Shown here: piece after piece, positions 1 to 6,876 of the stretch
Numbering within the stretch: position 1 is the first letter of the stretch
Layout of the letters: each line of letters opens with the position of its first letter
Assembly (NCBI GenBank): GCA_937914675.1
Contig: CALDOC010000066.1
Location: forward strand, 1-10,899
Direction of reading: 5' to 3'
DNA length: 10,899 bases
Origin: an uncultured Sulfurimonas sp.
Lineage (GTDB): Bacteria > Campylobacterota > Campylobacteria > Campylobacterales > Sulfurimonadaceae
Translations under genes and position numbers: made by a program
The notes under the pieces: generated by a model
What the model was told of the DNA's origin: nothing
What the model saw: only the letters and a program-made list of their open reading frames with translations
Databases searched by the model: none

Positions 1-1134
1 GCACTCGGCGGCGTTTAAGCTTAGGTTTAAGAAGCTTGGCGCCGCATGGTACCATTTGGCGTATTTCATCGAGTCTGAAAATATCGGTAGGATTCCATAA
101 GAACCGACGGGAACCTCTTTGGCTTTTTCTTCCAAAACCGCATAGACGTCTATCCCTCGTTTGGCGGCTTCTAGTTTTTCCATGTCGCAAAAAGCGTCAC
201 GAAACCATCTCATGACGAGTCCGCTAAAAAAAGTTATCCCCTCGGCCTGAGAGAGTCCCTCTATGACGTGAGGGTTCACTCTGATTCCCATGTCTTTGGG
301 CGGTCGCGTTTTACTTGGCATGTTTACGACTTGTTGCCAAAAAGAGCCACCCAAAACCGCTACCTGTCCGACTTCAACCACGCCAAGTCCGGCGCTTCCA
401 AGCTGAACGTCTCCGCCACCCATGACAACTTTGGTTTTCGTGGACAAGCCCGTCGCGCTTGACGATTCTTCGCTCACGGTTCCCATGAGGGTTCCAACTT
501 CCAAGACTTTGGGAAAGATGTCGTCTTTGAGTCCGATTTTGGTCGCCATCTCGCCAACCCAGTCTCGTTTTTCTAAAGAAAATATTCCCGTTGTTCCGCC
601 ATTACTCGGGTCGGTCGCGATTACTCCGCTCAAACGAGCTAAAATCCAATCCCCTATCATGGAAATCTTTGCGACTCTTTCATAAATTTCCGGTCTATTG
701 TTTTTGACCCACAAGAGACGCGGCAACGCTCCAAGCGCGAAGGTTTGACCGCTCAAGGAGTAAAACTCCTCCTCGATTCCCACAAAGTTTTCTTTTAGAT
801 ATTTGACTTCGTTTGAAGCTCTCGCGTCCACGTTCGCGACAGCCCATAGTTCTTTTCCTTCTTCGTCGTAAAGAACTATTCCCTCTCTCATGCTCGTGGC
901 GCTGAGGGCCAAAATGTCGTCCGTGTTTACGCCTGCGCTTACGATGACGTTTCTGACGCACTGCGAGACTAGATTCCAATTGTTTTCAAAATCAAAACTC
1001 ATGCTATTCGCGACGCCCTCCTCTTCGAGGTGCGTCCATTCGCTCTGAGCGACTGCGATCTGCTTGCCTTTCACATCGAAAATCACGGCTCTCACGCTTC
1101 CCGTTCCAGCGTCAATCGCCATCAAATACGACAT
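1..1134 (-). CDS. lsrK: FGGY-family kinase, LsrK-like autoinducer-2 kinase (3' end cut by window edge)
   Basis: Sugar-type kinase of the FGGY family; LsrK phosphorylates the open form of autoinducer-2 (DPD) in the cytoplasm using ATP. The reading frame is open from the ATG at 1134 to the window edge, giving 378 residues; the E. coli protein is about 530, so the C-terminal ATP-binding part is missing. Visible are the N-terminal phosphate loop DAGTGSVRAVIFD (residues 8-20), SMREGIVLY (81-89), the DPSNGGTTG stretch (175-183), GGGDVQLG with the likely catalytic Asp242, and SFWQQVVN followed by RVNPHV. These match my memory of E. coli LsrK closely, over the whole visible length, better than xylulokinase or glycerol kinase. 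The start lies two bases after the aldolase stop, so the two are almost certainly co-transcribed; the only Shine-Dalgarno candidate is a weak GAAG inside the aldolase end. By eye the gene is richer in G+C than the SCO gene further right. The substrate is uncertain because its partner is an aldolase, not the usual lsr genes. Confidence 0.82.
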   Translation of the reverse strand, partial: MSYLMAIDAGTGSVRAVIFDVKGKQIAVAQSEWTHLEEEGVANSMSFDFENNWNLVSQCVRNVIVSAGVNTDDILALSATSMREGIVLYDEEGKELWAVANVDARASNEVKYLKENFVGIEEEFYSLSGQTFALGALPRLLWVKNNRPEIYERVAKISMIGDWILARLSGVIATDPSNGGTTGIFSLEKRDWVGEMATKIGLKDDIFPKVLEVGTLMGTVSEESSSATGLSTKTKVVMGGGDVQLGSAGLGVVEVGQVAVLGGSFWQQVVNMPSKTRPPKDMGIRVNPHVIEGLSQAEGITFFSGLVMRWFRDAFCDMEKLEAAKRGIDVYAVLEEKAKEVPVGSYGILPIFSDSMKYAKWYHAAPSFLNLSLNAAEC

Positions 1135-1136
1135 GT

Positions 1137-2312
1137 TTACTTCTTCAACTTCGCTTGTTCTAGTTCCCAGTACTCCATGTCAAAACTCTCTTTTAAACTT
1201 ATGCTTTTGTATCCTCCAAGCTTATCGGCTCTCAAAACCGCCAACATGGTGTGCTGGACTATGTCATTGACGATAGCCGCTTCTTCTCGTGTTTTCCCAA
1301 AAGATATGACGGCGAGATTTTTGATTATCATGTAGTTTGGCGTTGCGTTGAGGGCGACTTTATTGACGGCGAACTCTTCAAAATACTTTCTATAAGCTTT
1401 CATATAGTCGGCAAGGGCGTCTTCTAAATTGGTGTCTTCCATGATTAAGGGAACTCTTTTGGTTCTTATAATATGCTCAGGAGTCAAAACGCCGCGAGAC
1501 GCGAACGCTTTTAAATTCTCTTGTGAAGCGTAAAAAGCCGCCAATGGAGTTTGGTTTATGTTTATGGATACGTCATACCCTTTTGCCTCGGAAATAACTT
1601 TAATGATCTTGGCTATGTTGCACTCGCTATGCAAATACTTATGTTCTATCTTAATAACGGCGTTTTCGTCTAAAAAACGTTCAGCCAACGTCACCGCGTT
1701 TATCATTTTCTCATACGAGTTTTTCGCGTCGTCGTCAAAAGTGAAGACGCCATGATTGTGAAGGATAATTCCATCAATCAACGACCAGTCCAAATCTTTT
1801 GTTCTTTTATAAATCTCATGAGCCAAAAGAAATCCGGGCATCACGTACTCGATGATGAGAAAAGTTGGAAAGAGTTTGGCGATATTTTCGATTCCCGTCT
1901 CGGAATTTGAGATGGTTACGATCGCGTCCGCATGAGTATGATCCACAAATTTATAAGGAATTAGAGCATGAAGTATCGCTTCAACCGATGGCGTCGGAGC
2001 CTCTTTGTCGGTCATGGCCATCTTTTGTTGATGAACCATCTCCACGTCGTTCAAGTCTGGCAACTTCGCCATTTCCAAAAGCGGCTTTAACTTCACCGGA
2101 GCGAAACCCTCCGCTTTTATGCTCACCAAATCCCAACCGCTGCCCTTTACGAGAAGTATCTCCTCACCGTCCACTACTGTTTTTACCGAAGTGTTTCCAC
2201 CTCCATGTAAAACCAACTCGCTATTTTGACCTAACAGATTTGAAGTGTAAACTCTTAAGTCTAAATCATTTTGACATTTTTTCGCTTTTTCAATATTGTA
2301 TAAATTATCCAT
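1137..2312 (-). CDS. Class II aldolase/adducin-family protein (zinc aldolase), RhaD-like N-terminal type
   Basis: Cytoplasmic zinc-dependent aldolase, 391 residues, longer than the roughly 215-residue FucA/AraD members. The N-terminal HGGGNTSVK (36-44) is the phosphate-binding loop as seen in the aldolase half of bifunctional rhamnulose-phosphate aldolase/dehydrogenases. SVEAILHAL carries a Glu at 111 in the place of the catalytic acid; HTHAD (125-129) gives two zinc-ligand histidines and LHNHG (184-188) the third. The C-terminal third (about 230-391) has no motif I recognise; no dehydrogenase domain follows. Family members split a ketose 1-phosphate into DHAP and an aldehyde, or run related decarboxylation/epimerisation reactions. 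The start at 2312 has AGGA eight bases upstream. It is the first gene before the LsrK-like kinase and diverges from the SCO gene. A kinase plus class II aldolase pair recalls deoxypentose or deoxyhexose disposal routes, but the substrate cannot be read from the sequence. Confidence 0.85.
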   Translation of the reverse strand: MDNLYNIEKAKKCQNDLDLRVYTSNLLGQNSELVLHGGGNTSVKTVVDGEEILLVKGSGWDLVSIKAEGFAPVKLKPLLEMAKLPDLNDVEMVHQQKMAMTDKEAPTPSVEAILHALIPYKFVDHTHADAIVTISNSETGIENIAKLFPTFLIIEYVMPGFLLAHEIYKRTKDLDWSLIDGIILHNHGVFTFDDDAKNSYEKMINAVTLAERFLDENAVIKIEHKYLHSECNIAKIIKVISEAKGYDVSININQTPLAAFYASQENLKAFASRGVLTPEHIIRTKRVPLIMEDTNLEDALADYMKAYRKYFEEFAVNKVALNATPNYMIIKNLAVISFGKTREEAAIVNDIVQHTMLAVLRADKLGGYKSISLKESFDMEYWELEQAKLKK

Positions 2313-2383
2313 TCTATTTTCCTATTAGTTTTATCTGTATTCACCCCCTAAGTTTACCCTACTTTTATTTAAAATATTTATGT

Positions 2384-2413
2384 CTGAGCTTTAAAATTTA
2401 GGAGTAAGCTCAG
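2384..2413. promoter_or_regulatory. Perfect 8-bp inverted repeat in the divergent intergenic region
   Basis: CTGAGCTT (2384-2391) and AAGCTCAG (2406-2413) are exact reverse complements separated by 14 A+T-rich bases, so the arm centres are 22 bases, about two helical turns, apart. It lies 72 bases upstream of the aldolase start and about 150 upstream of the SCO start. It has no T-run on either side long enough for a convincing terminator, and no gene ends nearby. An operator for a dimeric repressor of the aldolase/kinase pair is the simplest reading. No regulator gene is visible in the window. Confidence 0.4.
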
Positions 2414-2509
2414 AATTTATTGCTCATTTCAATTTTTTGCGACTAATCTTTTATTAAATCTTATAATAACCACAACCGCTAAAAGACGTATATATGCGCA
2501 GGATTTAGC

Positions 2510-2515
2510 TATACT
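2510..2515 (+). promoter_or_regulatory. Candidate -10 element for the SCO/chemoreceptor pair
   Basis: TATACT, 46 bases upstream of the SCO ATG, is the best -10 match in this part of the intergenic region. No good -35 hexamer is seen at the usual distance, which is normal for sigma-70 promoters of Campylobacterota. A short GCGC-TTGA-GCGC hairpin would lie at the start of the transcript. Weak evidence. Confidence 0.3.
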
Positions 2516-2561
2516 TTTACGAAAGCGCTTGAGCGCCTTAGACATAGAGTAGATAAGAAAG

Positions 2562-3134
2562 ATGAGAAAAAAAGTAAACAAGAGCAAATTTGCGTTGATA
2601 TTTGCATCTATCATAGTTGTGTTTTCTTTAGGTTTTCCTTTAGCTGGACTAAGTGGAAACAAGCAAGGAAAAGTCGCCATGAACGAAAAAGTTAATTTAC
2701 CTTTTAAGATAAAGGATAATGAAAAAATTATATTGTTATACTTCGGCTACGTAGGTTGTAGCACTATCTGTGAGCCTTCTCTCAAAGAAATATCATCTGT
2801 TTATGATAACCTTTTAGATGCGCAAAAAGAGAGAGTAAGCGTCTACTTTATAGACATCGCCAAAGATACGAACATGGCAAAAGAGTTTGCGAGCCATTTT
2901 AACGATAGCTTTGTTGGTTTGGATTTAGACGCCATTGCGACGGCAAAACTAATGGCGGACTTAAGAGCTTATAGCAGTGATTCTTTAACGGGAAATGGGG
3001 AAATCTCTCATACAGGTTATCTGTATCTGATAAAACAGACTCAAAAGCAAGTTTTTGAACTCAACGCAATATACATTACTCGCCCATTTGACCCAGCGTC
3101 GATTGGGCAAGACATAACAAAGGAATTAAAATGA
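2562..3134 (+). CDS. SCO1/SenC-family copper/thiol protein, membrane anchored
   Basis: Thioredoxin-fold protein of the SCO family, whose members carry copper to cytochrome oxidase CuA sites or act as periplasmic thiol redox proteins. Residues 10-30 form one uncleaved-looking hydrophobic segment, so the rest faces the periplasm. The family signature is complete: CSTIC (Cys66, Cys70) in the context YFGYVGCSTICEPSL, FIDIAKD at 97-102, and the distal metal-ligand His150 in ISHTGYLYLI. The protein, 190 residues, is of ordinary SCO length. The start has only a weak AAGAAAG upstream. The stop overlaps the ATG of the chemoreceptor (ATGA), showing translational coupling. No cytochrome oxidase gene is visible, so a role tied to the receptor, such as copper or redox sensing, is possible but inferred. 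The CxxxC plus His identification is firm; the job is not. Confidence 0.88.
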   Translation: MRKKVNKSKFALIFASIIVVFSLGFPLAGLSGNKQGKVAMNEKVNLPFKIKDNEKIILLYFGYVGCSTICEPSLKEISSVYDNLLDAQKERVSVYFIDIAKDTNMAKEFASHFNDSFVGLDLDAIATAKLMADLRAYSSDSLTGNGEISHTGYLYLIKQTQKQVFELNAIYITRPFDPASIGQDITKELK

Positions 3135-4675
3135 ACGTAGCGACACTCTTTGGCAATTATGATGGTTTATCGACAATCATAAAAGACAATCTTCATGATG
3201 AAACAAAAAGCGCCGACAAGGCGTTTATGTACATTTTTCTAGCGAATTGGATTATAGTATCTTTTATAACGTCGCTCACGTATGGAACGTACGCGCTTGG
3301 CATTGTAGGCGGTGGCGTCATCACGGGCTTGGCGTACTTGGCGTACGTAATGTTTCAAGGCACTTCAACTTCTCGTATTCTCATCGCTATACTGATAATG
3401 GGCTTTCCAATCATTATGATTCAACAACACTTGGGTCGCATCGAGATGCACTTTCACATCTTTGCCGTACTCGCCTTTATGTCTTTGTACAAAGACGTTA
3501 TGCCAATCATAGCTGCTACTTTGACCATAGCGGCGCATCATCTTTTGTTTACTTATCTGCAACTCAATGGCGTTTCAATAGGCGATTCGCAAATTATTGT
3601 TTTCAACTACGCATGTGGTTGGGACATAGCTTTTTTACATGCGGCTTTTGTCATAGTTGAAGCCGCCGTACTTATATACATCGTTTACATGATAACAAAC
3701 CAGTACCTTAATTCTATGGGCATAGTCGAAGGAGTAAGCAATATTACTAAAAATAATGATTTTACCATAGATATAAAAAAAGAAACCGTTCAAGAAGCAA
3801 TATTTTTCAACTTTATCAACGCGCTTAGAAATACTTTAAATTCCGCAAAAGAGTCTTCAGAGCAAACTGCGCAAATCGCAAAAAACATTCATAATTCAAG
3901 CAACTCTTTAAAGAGCAGTTCGGATAAACAGCAAACAACCATAGTTGAAATCACTCAAGAGAGCATTTTGATGAAAGAGCAACTCCATAAAACAAATCAT
4001 GAAACGCTATCCGCCAAAGAAAAAATTACCGAAGCGAACAAAAATCTCCATGAGATGGGTAAAAAAATCAGTAAATTTAATATTGACGTTGAAAATAGCG
4101 CGGACAATGAACACTCCATGTCAATAAGACTAAATGAGCTGACTCATTCAGCTGAAGATATTAAAAACGTTTTAACCGTCATATCCGACATAGCCGATCA
4201 AACGAATCTTTTAGCCTTAAACGCCGCCATTGAAGCCGCTCGCGCCGGTGAGCATGGACGTGGTTTTGCCGTAGTTGCGGATGAAGTGAGAAAACTCGCG
4301 GAACGAACGCAAAAATCATTGACTGAGATACATGTAAGCGTAAACGTCGTCGTGCAGTCCATAAATGAAACAAGCGATAGCATGAATCATAACGCCGATA
4401 ACATCACTAATTTAAGCGCCTCGTCTCGTGAATTACACAACATAGTTGAACATACGGTTACTTTAATGAATGAGACGGCAAAACTTTCAGAAAACTCGTC
4501 TGGAGGCTTAAATACGAATATAATAAAACTTGATAAATTAGTCTCTATGATTGAAGGAGTGGAATCGCTAACAATTAATAGTAACGTTCATGTTGATGAG
4601 ATTGCCAATATAATCGACACTTTACTCAGTAGCGCCAAACAACTGCAAAATGAGTTAAATACCTATAGAACTTAA
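3131..4675 (+). CDS. Methyl-accepting chemotaxis protein with multi-pass membrane sensor domain
   Basis: Chemoreceptor of 514 residues that would signal to CheA/CheW. The N-terminal part (about 31-190) holds around six hydrophobic segments (31-50, 54-75, 81-99, 108-120, 123-143, 167-188) with short loops and no large periplasmic ligand domain, so sensing is probably within the membrane. That domain contains clustered histidines: His100, EMHFH (105-109), the pair His136-His137, and His170 with Glu177. I know similar QQHLGRIEMHFH-type domains in other proteobacterial receptors but have no certain ligand; heme, metal or redox state are possible. No clear HAMP follows. The cytoplasmic part is a long coiled-coil hairpin with the highly conserved tip around DQTNLLALNAAIEAARAGE and GRGFAVVADEVRKLAERT (356-393). 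There is no C-terminal CheR-docking pentapeptide. The start overlaps the SCO stop, so the two are made together. Confidence 0.93.
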   Translation: MNVATLFGNYDGLSTIIKDNLHDETKSADKAFMYIFLANWIIVSFITSLTYGTYALGIVGGGVITGLAYLAYVMFQGTSTSRILIAILIMGFPIIMIQQHLGRIEMHFHIFAVLAFMSLYKDVMPIIAATLTIAAHHLLFTYLQLNGVSIGDSQIIVFNYACGWDIAFLHAAFVIVEAAVLIYIVYMITNQYLNSMGIVEGVSNITKNNDFTIDIKKETVQEAIFFNFINALRNTLNSAKESSEQTAQIAKNIHNSSNSLKSSSDKQQTTIVEITQESILMKEQLHKTNHETLSAKEKITEANKNLHEMGKKISKFNIDVENSADNEHSMSIRLNELTHSAEDIKNVLTVISDIADQTNLLALNAAIEAARAGEHGRGFAVVADEVRKLAERTQKSLTEIHVSVNVVVQSINETSDSMNHNADNITNLSASSRELHNIVEHTVTLMNETAKLSENSSGGLNTNIIKLDKLVSMIEGVESLTINSNVHVDEIANIIDTLLSSAKQLQNELNTYRT

Positions 4676-4693
4676 AACGCTCTTTGGGCGTTT
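4675..4693 (+). terminator. Weak hairpin after the chemoreceptor gene
   Basis: AAACGC (4675-4680) pairs with GCGTTT (4688-4693) across a 7-base loop, beginning at the last base of the receptor stop codon and followed by ACTTTAAAAA. The stem is short and the T-run broken on the plus strand; on the minus strand it is followed by TAAGTT. Possibly works in both directions. Confidence 0.35.
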
Positions 4694-4737
4694 ACTTTAA
4701 AAATCGGATTTAGACGAGAAGTTTGTTGAAGATAAGA

Positions 4738-4759
4738 GTAAGCGGAAGAATCCGCTTAC
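4738..4759 (-). terminator. Perfect 9-bp hairpin after the cold-shock gene
   Basis: GTAAGCGGA (4738-4746) and TCCGCTTAC (4751-4759) form a perfect nine-pair stem with a 4-base loop. It starts 13 bases past the csp stop codon and on the minus strand is followed by the T-rich stretch CTCTTATCTTC. Position and stem quality fit an intrinsic terminator for csp; the T-run is imperfect. It may also block transcripts running through from the chemoreceptor. Confidence 0.65.
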
Positions 4760-4771
4760 ATAGGGAATAGA

Positions 4772-4990
4772 CTAAAGAGGAGTAACGTTTTCCGCTTGAG
4801 GGCCTTTTTCGCCTTCACCAACTTCGAAAGTAACTCTTTGACCTTCCTCTAAAGAAACGCGACCGTGACCGCTGTTGTTAATTTGACGGAAATGTACAAA
4901 TACGTCTTTTCCCCCATTTTCTTGCTCTATAAATCCAAAACCCTTGTCGCTGTTAAACCATTTAACTGTTCCGTTTACTAATGATGCCAT
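4772..4990 (-). CDS. Cold-shock protein (CspA family, single CSD domain)
   Basis: Small cytoplasmic single-stranded RNA/DNA-binding protein of 72 residues, the standard family size. The OB-fold sequence is complete: the GTVKWFNSDKGFGFIE stretch (7-22) includes the RNP1 motif KGFGFIE and DVFVHF (29-34) is RNP2; the end QAENVTPL is the usual close of a CspA-type protein. Such proteins melt RNA structure, and some are cold-induced while others are constitutive. The ATG at 4990 has an AGG eight bases upstream. It stands alone: the gene to its right ends 221 bases upstream, leaving room for the long structured leader often seen in csp genes, and its terminator is described separately. Family identity is certain; which paralogue and its regulation are not. 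Confidence 0.97.
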   Translation of the reverse strand: MASLVNGTVKWFNSDKGFGFIEQENGGKDVFVHFRQINNSGHGRVSLEEGQRVTFEVGEGEKGPQAENVTPL

Positions 4991-5085
4991 TGTAATACCT
5001 TTTGTTTGTGTTGAAAATCTAATTGTGAAACTATCTATTGGTAAAAATGTACTGGTAACGGTTTGTCATCAATATAAAACATGCC

Positions 5086-5109
5086 AAAGATGAAATTCGA
5101 ATCATCTTT
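5086..5109 (-). promoter_or_regulatory. Hairpin in the csp upstream region
   Basis: AAAGATGA (5086-5093) and TCATCTTT (5102-5109) are exact reverse complements around an 8-base centre that itself contains the palindrome TTCGAA. It sits about 100 bases before the csp start on the minus strand. If transcription starts upstream of it, this is a leader hairpin; if downstream, it is a candidate protein-binding site or end of the previous transcript, though no T-run follows. No convincing promoter could be placed to decide. Confidence 0.35.
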
Positions 5110-5211
5110 CATTGGACTCATTGTAACTGAAGTATTTAAAATTAAGACTTAACTTAACGCTAGATTCACAATAATCCATGAAATACTCATAATACTTTGA
5201 AAATTTGGAGT

Positions 5212-5874
5212 TTATATGAGCTCCGCGTCTTCAATTTCACTCTCTTTTGACGCTATCTGCTTTTGGTACTTGCCTCGCGCTTCGCCGCTAAACGCGCTTA
5301 TGAGTTGATTTTCTTGCGTTTTGTCCAATGCGCCAGACGCCAAAGTGTCGAGAATCTTGTCCGCTATCTTGACTCGCGCTTCATTCTCTTTGTGATAAAA
5401 ATACTTTTGCAAGTTGTCATTATAAGCGAGGAGCTTGTCTTCACGACGTTTTTTGAAGTAGTAAAATATGAAGAATAGACTCAGTAAAATAAACATTCCA
5501 AAAATGACGACGAAATAGCGCTTGAGCTCCATGTTGTCTATCTGTTCTTTTTGTTTCATGCCCTGTTCAAACAGCGCTTTGAGTTTCTCTTGTTCTAACG
5601 CGATTCTCTGTTTTTCCAGTTCAGACTCCATGCGTATCTTTTCTATCTGAGTCTCTTTCTCTATCTTGGCAAGTTCTTTTTTGGATTCCAATATGGCGAG
5701 TTCTTTTTGCGTCTGCGCGGACAACGTTTGAAGCTGAACTTCCTTAGTCTCTCGCACTTTTTTTTCAAAAGCGACTTTTTCAAGTTCAACCCTCTTCTCT
5801 TTGGCCTCTTGCGTTTCTAGTAAATCACAAGCGTTGAAAAATAGCGCGAACGTCAGCATAAATATCAATTTCAT
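5212..5874 (-). CDS. Unrecognised lipobox-bearing coiled-coil protein with one membrane helix
   Basis: I do not recognise this protein (220 residues). It begins with a hydrophobic signal ending FFNAC (Cys at about 16), a plausible lipobox, with Asp directly after the Cys. Residues about 20-115 are a highly charged Glu/Lys/Gln-rich stretch with heptad-like spacing, a likely long coiled coil. A single strong membrane helix follows (about 120-141, YFVVIFGMFILLSLFFIFYYF-like), then KKRRE, and a C-terminal part of about 75 residues. By the positive-inside rule the coiled coil would be periplasmic and the C-terminus cytoplasmic. Two adjacent ATGs exist at 5877 and 5874; AGGG lies three bases before the first and six before the second, so the second is preferred. 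It follows apbE by 72 bases but has its own promoter, so its link to the upstream run is uncertain. Function unknown. Confidence 0.8.
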   Translation of the reverse strand: MKLIFMLTFALFFNACDLLETQEAKEKRVELEKVAFEKKVRETKEVQLQTLSAQTQKELAILESKKELAKIEKETQIEKIRMESELEKQRIALEQEKLKALFEQGMKQKEQIDNMELKRYFVVIFGMFILLSLFFIFYYFKKRREDKLLAYNDNLQKYFYHKENEARVKIADKILDTLASGALDKTQENQLISAFSGEARGKYQKQIASKESEIEDAELI

Positions 5875-5901
5875 CATAAACCCTACAGTCGATTTTGCGA
5901 T

Positions 5902-5910
5902 ATTATATCA
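5902..5910 (-). promoter_or_regulatory. Extended -10 promoter for the coiled-coil protein gene
   Basis: On the minus strand TGATATAAT gives a perfect TATAAT with the TGn extension, in an A+T-rich setting and without a good -35. Transcription would start near 5895, about 20 bases before the ATG at 5874. This fits Campylobacterota sigma-70 promoters, which rely on the -10. Confidence 0.6.
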
Positions 5911-5946
5911 TAAGTAATTTTACCAATTGTACAAGATTTTTTTTAT

Positions 5947-6876
5947 TTACTCATCTGTAAAGGGAAACATCTCTAAATTTTTTATATTTAAATTCATAAA
6001 ATTCTCAAAACATATATCTTTGTTTGGAGTTATGGCTATGATGGCGATTTCAAAATTTTTAGCTATTTTGTTTAACTCTTCGGGTTTGCTGTTAAAAACA
6101 ATCGTCGCGACGCCGTCAAGTTTTGTAGCTTCCAAACCATTTTTTAAAATTGTGACGCTACTGTAATAATGGTTTTGGGTCGCGGTTTTATTGTCTAGTA
6201 TGTGGTGATGCTCTTTTGAACCTATATATCTCTCGTAATCTCCACTAGTGGATATGGAAATTAACTCTTTTGAACTGTGGATTATCGCTATATGCCCATT
6301 TGAAAATGGATTTTTAATGGCTATCGTGTGCTCTCTGCCAAAAGAACAGATTTCACCACCAACGGAAACCAAGCCTTTTGTGGCGCCGACGTTTTGTAGA
6401 TACTCAATGATCTTATCCGCTACGTAACCTTTTCCAATGCCGCCAAGATCAAAACGCATGCCTCTTTTTGGAAGGTAGATTTCCTCATCGGATATTTTAA
6501 CAAGTTTATAGTTTACCAAAGCCTTGGTATAGGCTAGTTCCGCGTTCGATGGCAATCTTTCTCGATTTGTTCCAAAACCATATAAGCCTTGAGTCAAAGC
6601 TCCTATCGTTGGGTCAAAAAGCCCATCTGAAAGCTTTGCTATTTCTAAGGCTTTTTCGAATATTTCAAGTTCTTCTTTTGTACATGACACGGCATGCTTT
6701 CCAGCAGCCGCGTTTATGGAACTTAAAAGCGAACTACTTTTATAAGCTGAGTATTTAGATTCAAACTCTTTGGCCAGAGCCAAACACTCAAAAAGAACTT
6801 TTTTGGAAACGTTCGCTTCTATGACAAGTTCCGTACTCATAACGGCTGTTCTAATTCCATTTTCAAAAAATGACAT
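5947..6876 (-). CDS. apbE: FAD:protein FMN transferase (ApbE family)
   Basis: Mg-dependent enzyme that cleaves FAD and attaches FMN covalently to Ser/Thr of target proteins. With the start at 6876 it has 309 residues and begins right at the catalytic domain. Motifs in order: SDGLFDPTIG (83-92), FDLGGIGKGYVAD (142-154), GGEI (173-176), SGDYERY (211-217), HHHILD (223-228) and TKLDGVAT (251-258), where Asp254 stands for the metal-binding Asp of the usual ADALAT motif. The ATG at 6876 overlaps the stop of the DUF3570 gene as TAATG, which favours this start over an upstream ATG at 6939 that would lie 64 bases inside that gene. No signal peptide or lipobox is seen with either start, although many ApbE proteins are exported. 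The likely target is its neighbour, with DAVTAAS motifs. Family sure; target inferred. Confidence 0.93.
   Translation of the reverse strand: MSFFENGIRTAVMSTELVIEANVSKKVLFECLALAKEFESKYSAYKSSSLLSSINAAAGKHAVSCTKEELEIFEKALEIAKLSDGLFDPTIGALTQGLYGFGTNRERLPSNAELAYTKALVNYKLVKISDEEIYLPKRGMRFDLGGIGKGYVADKIIEYLQNVGATKGLVSVGGEICSFGREHTIAIKNPFSNGHIAIIHSSKELISISTSGDYERYIGSKEHHHILDNKTATQNHYYSSVTILKNGLEATKLDGVATIVFNSKPEELNKIAKNFEIAIIAITPNKDICFENFMNLNIKNLEMFPFTDE

Noticed and set aside
1865..2401. 178-codon open frame on the plus strand
   Set aside because: It runs antisense across the aldolase, has no ribosome site or recognisable domain, and the aldolase motifs are clear on the other strand.
2429..2680. 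83-codon minus-strand frame overlapping the SCO gene start
   Set aside because: It is antisense to the signal anchor of the SCO gene; the hydrophobic look is a shadow of that segment.
5100..5176. Tiny minus-strand frame (about 25 codons, starting MDYCESS) before csp
   Set aside because: No ribosome site and no coding signature; it fits leader or intergenic DNA.
5878..5946. Terminator after apbE
   Set aside because: No hairpin is present after the apbE stop; only an A-rich run and then the extended -10 promoter, so read-through into the coiled-coil gene is possible.
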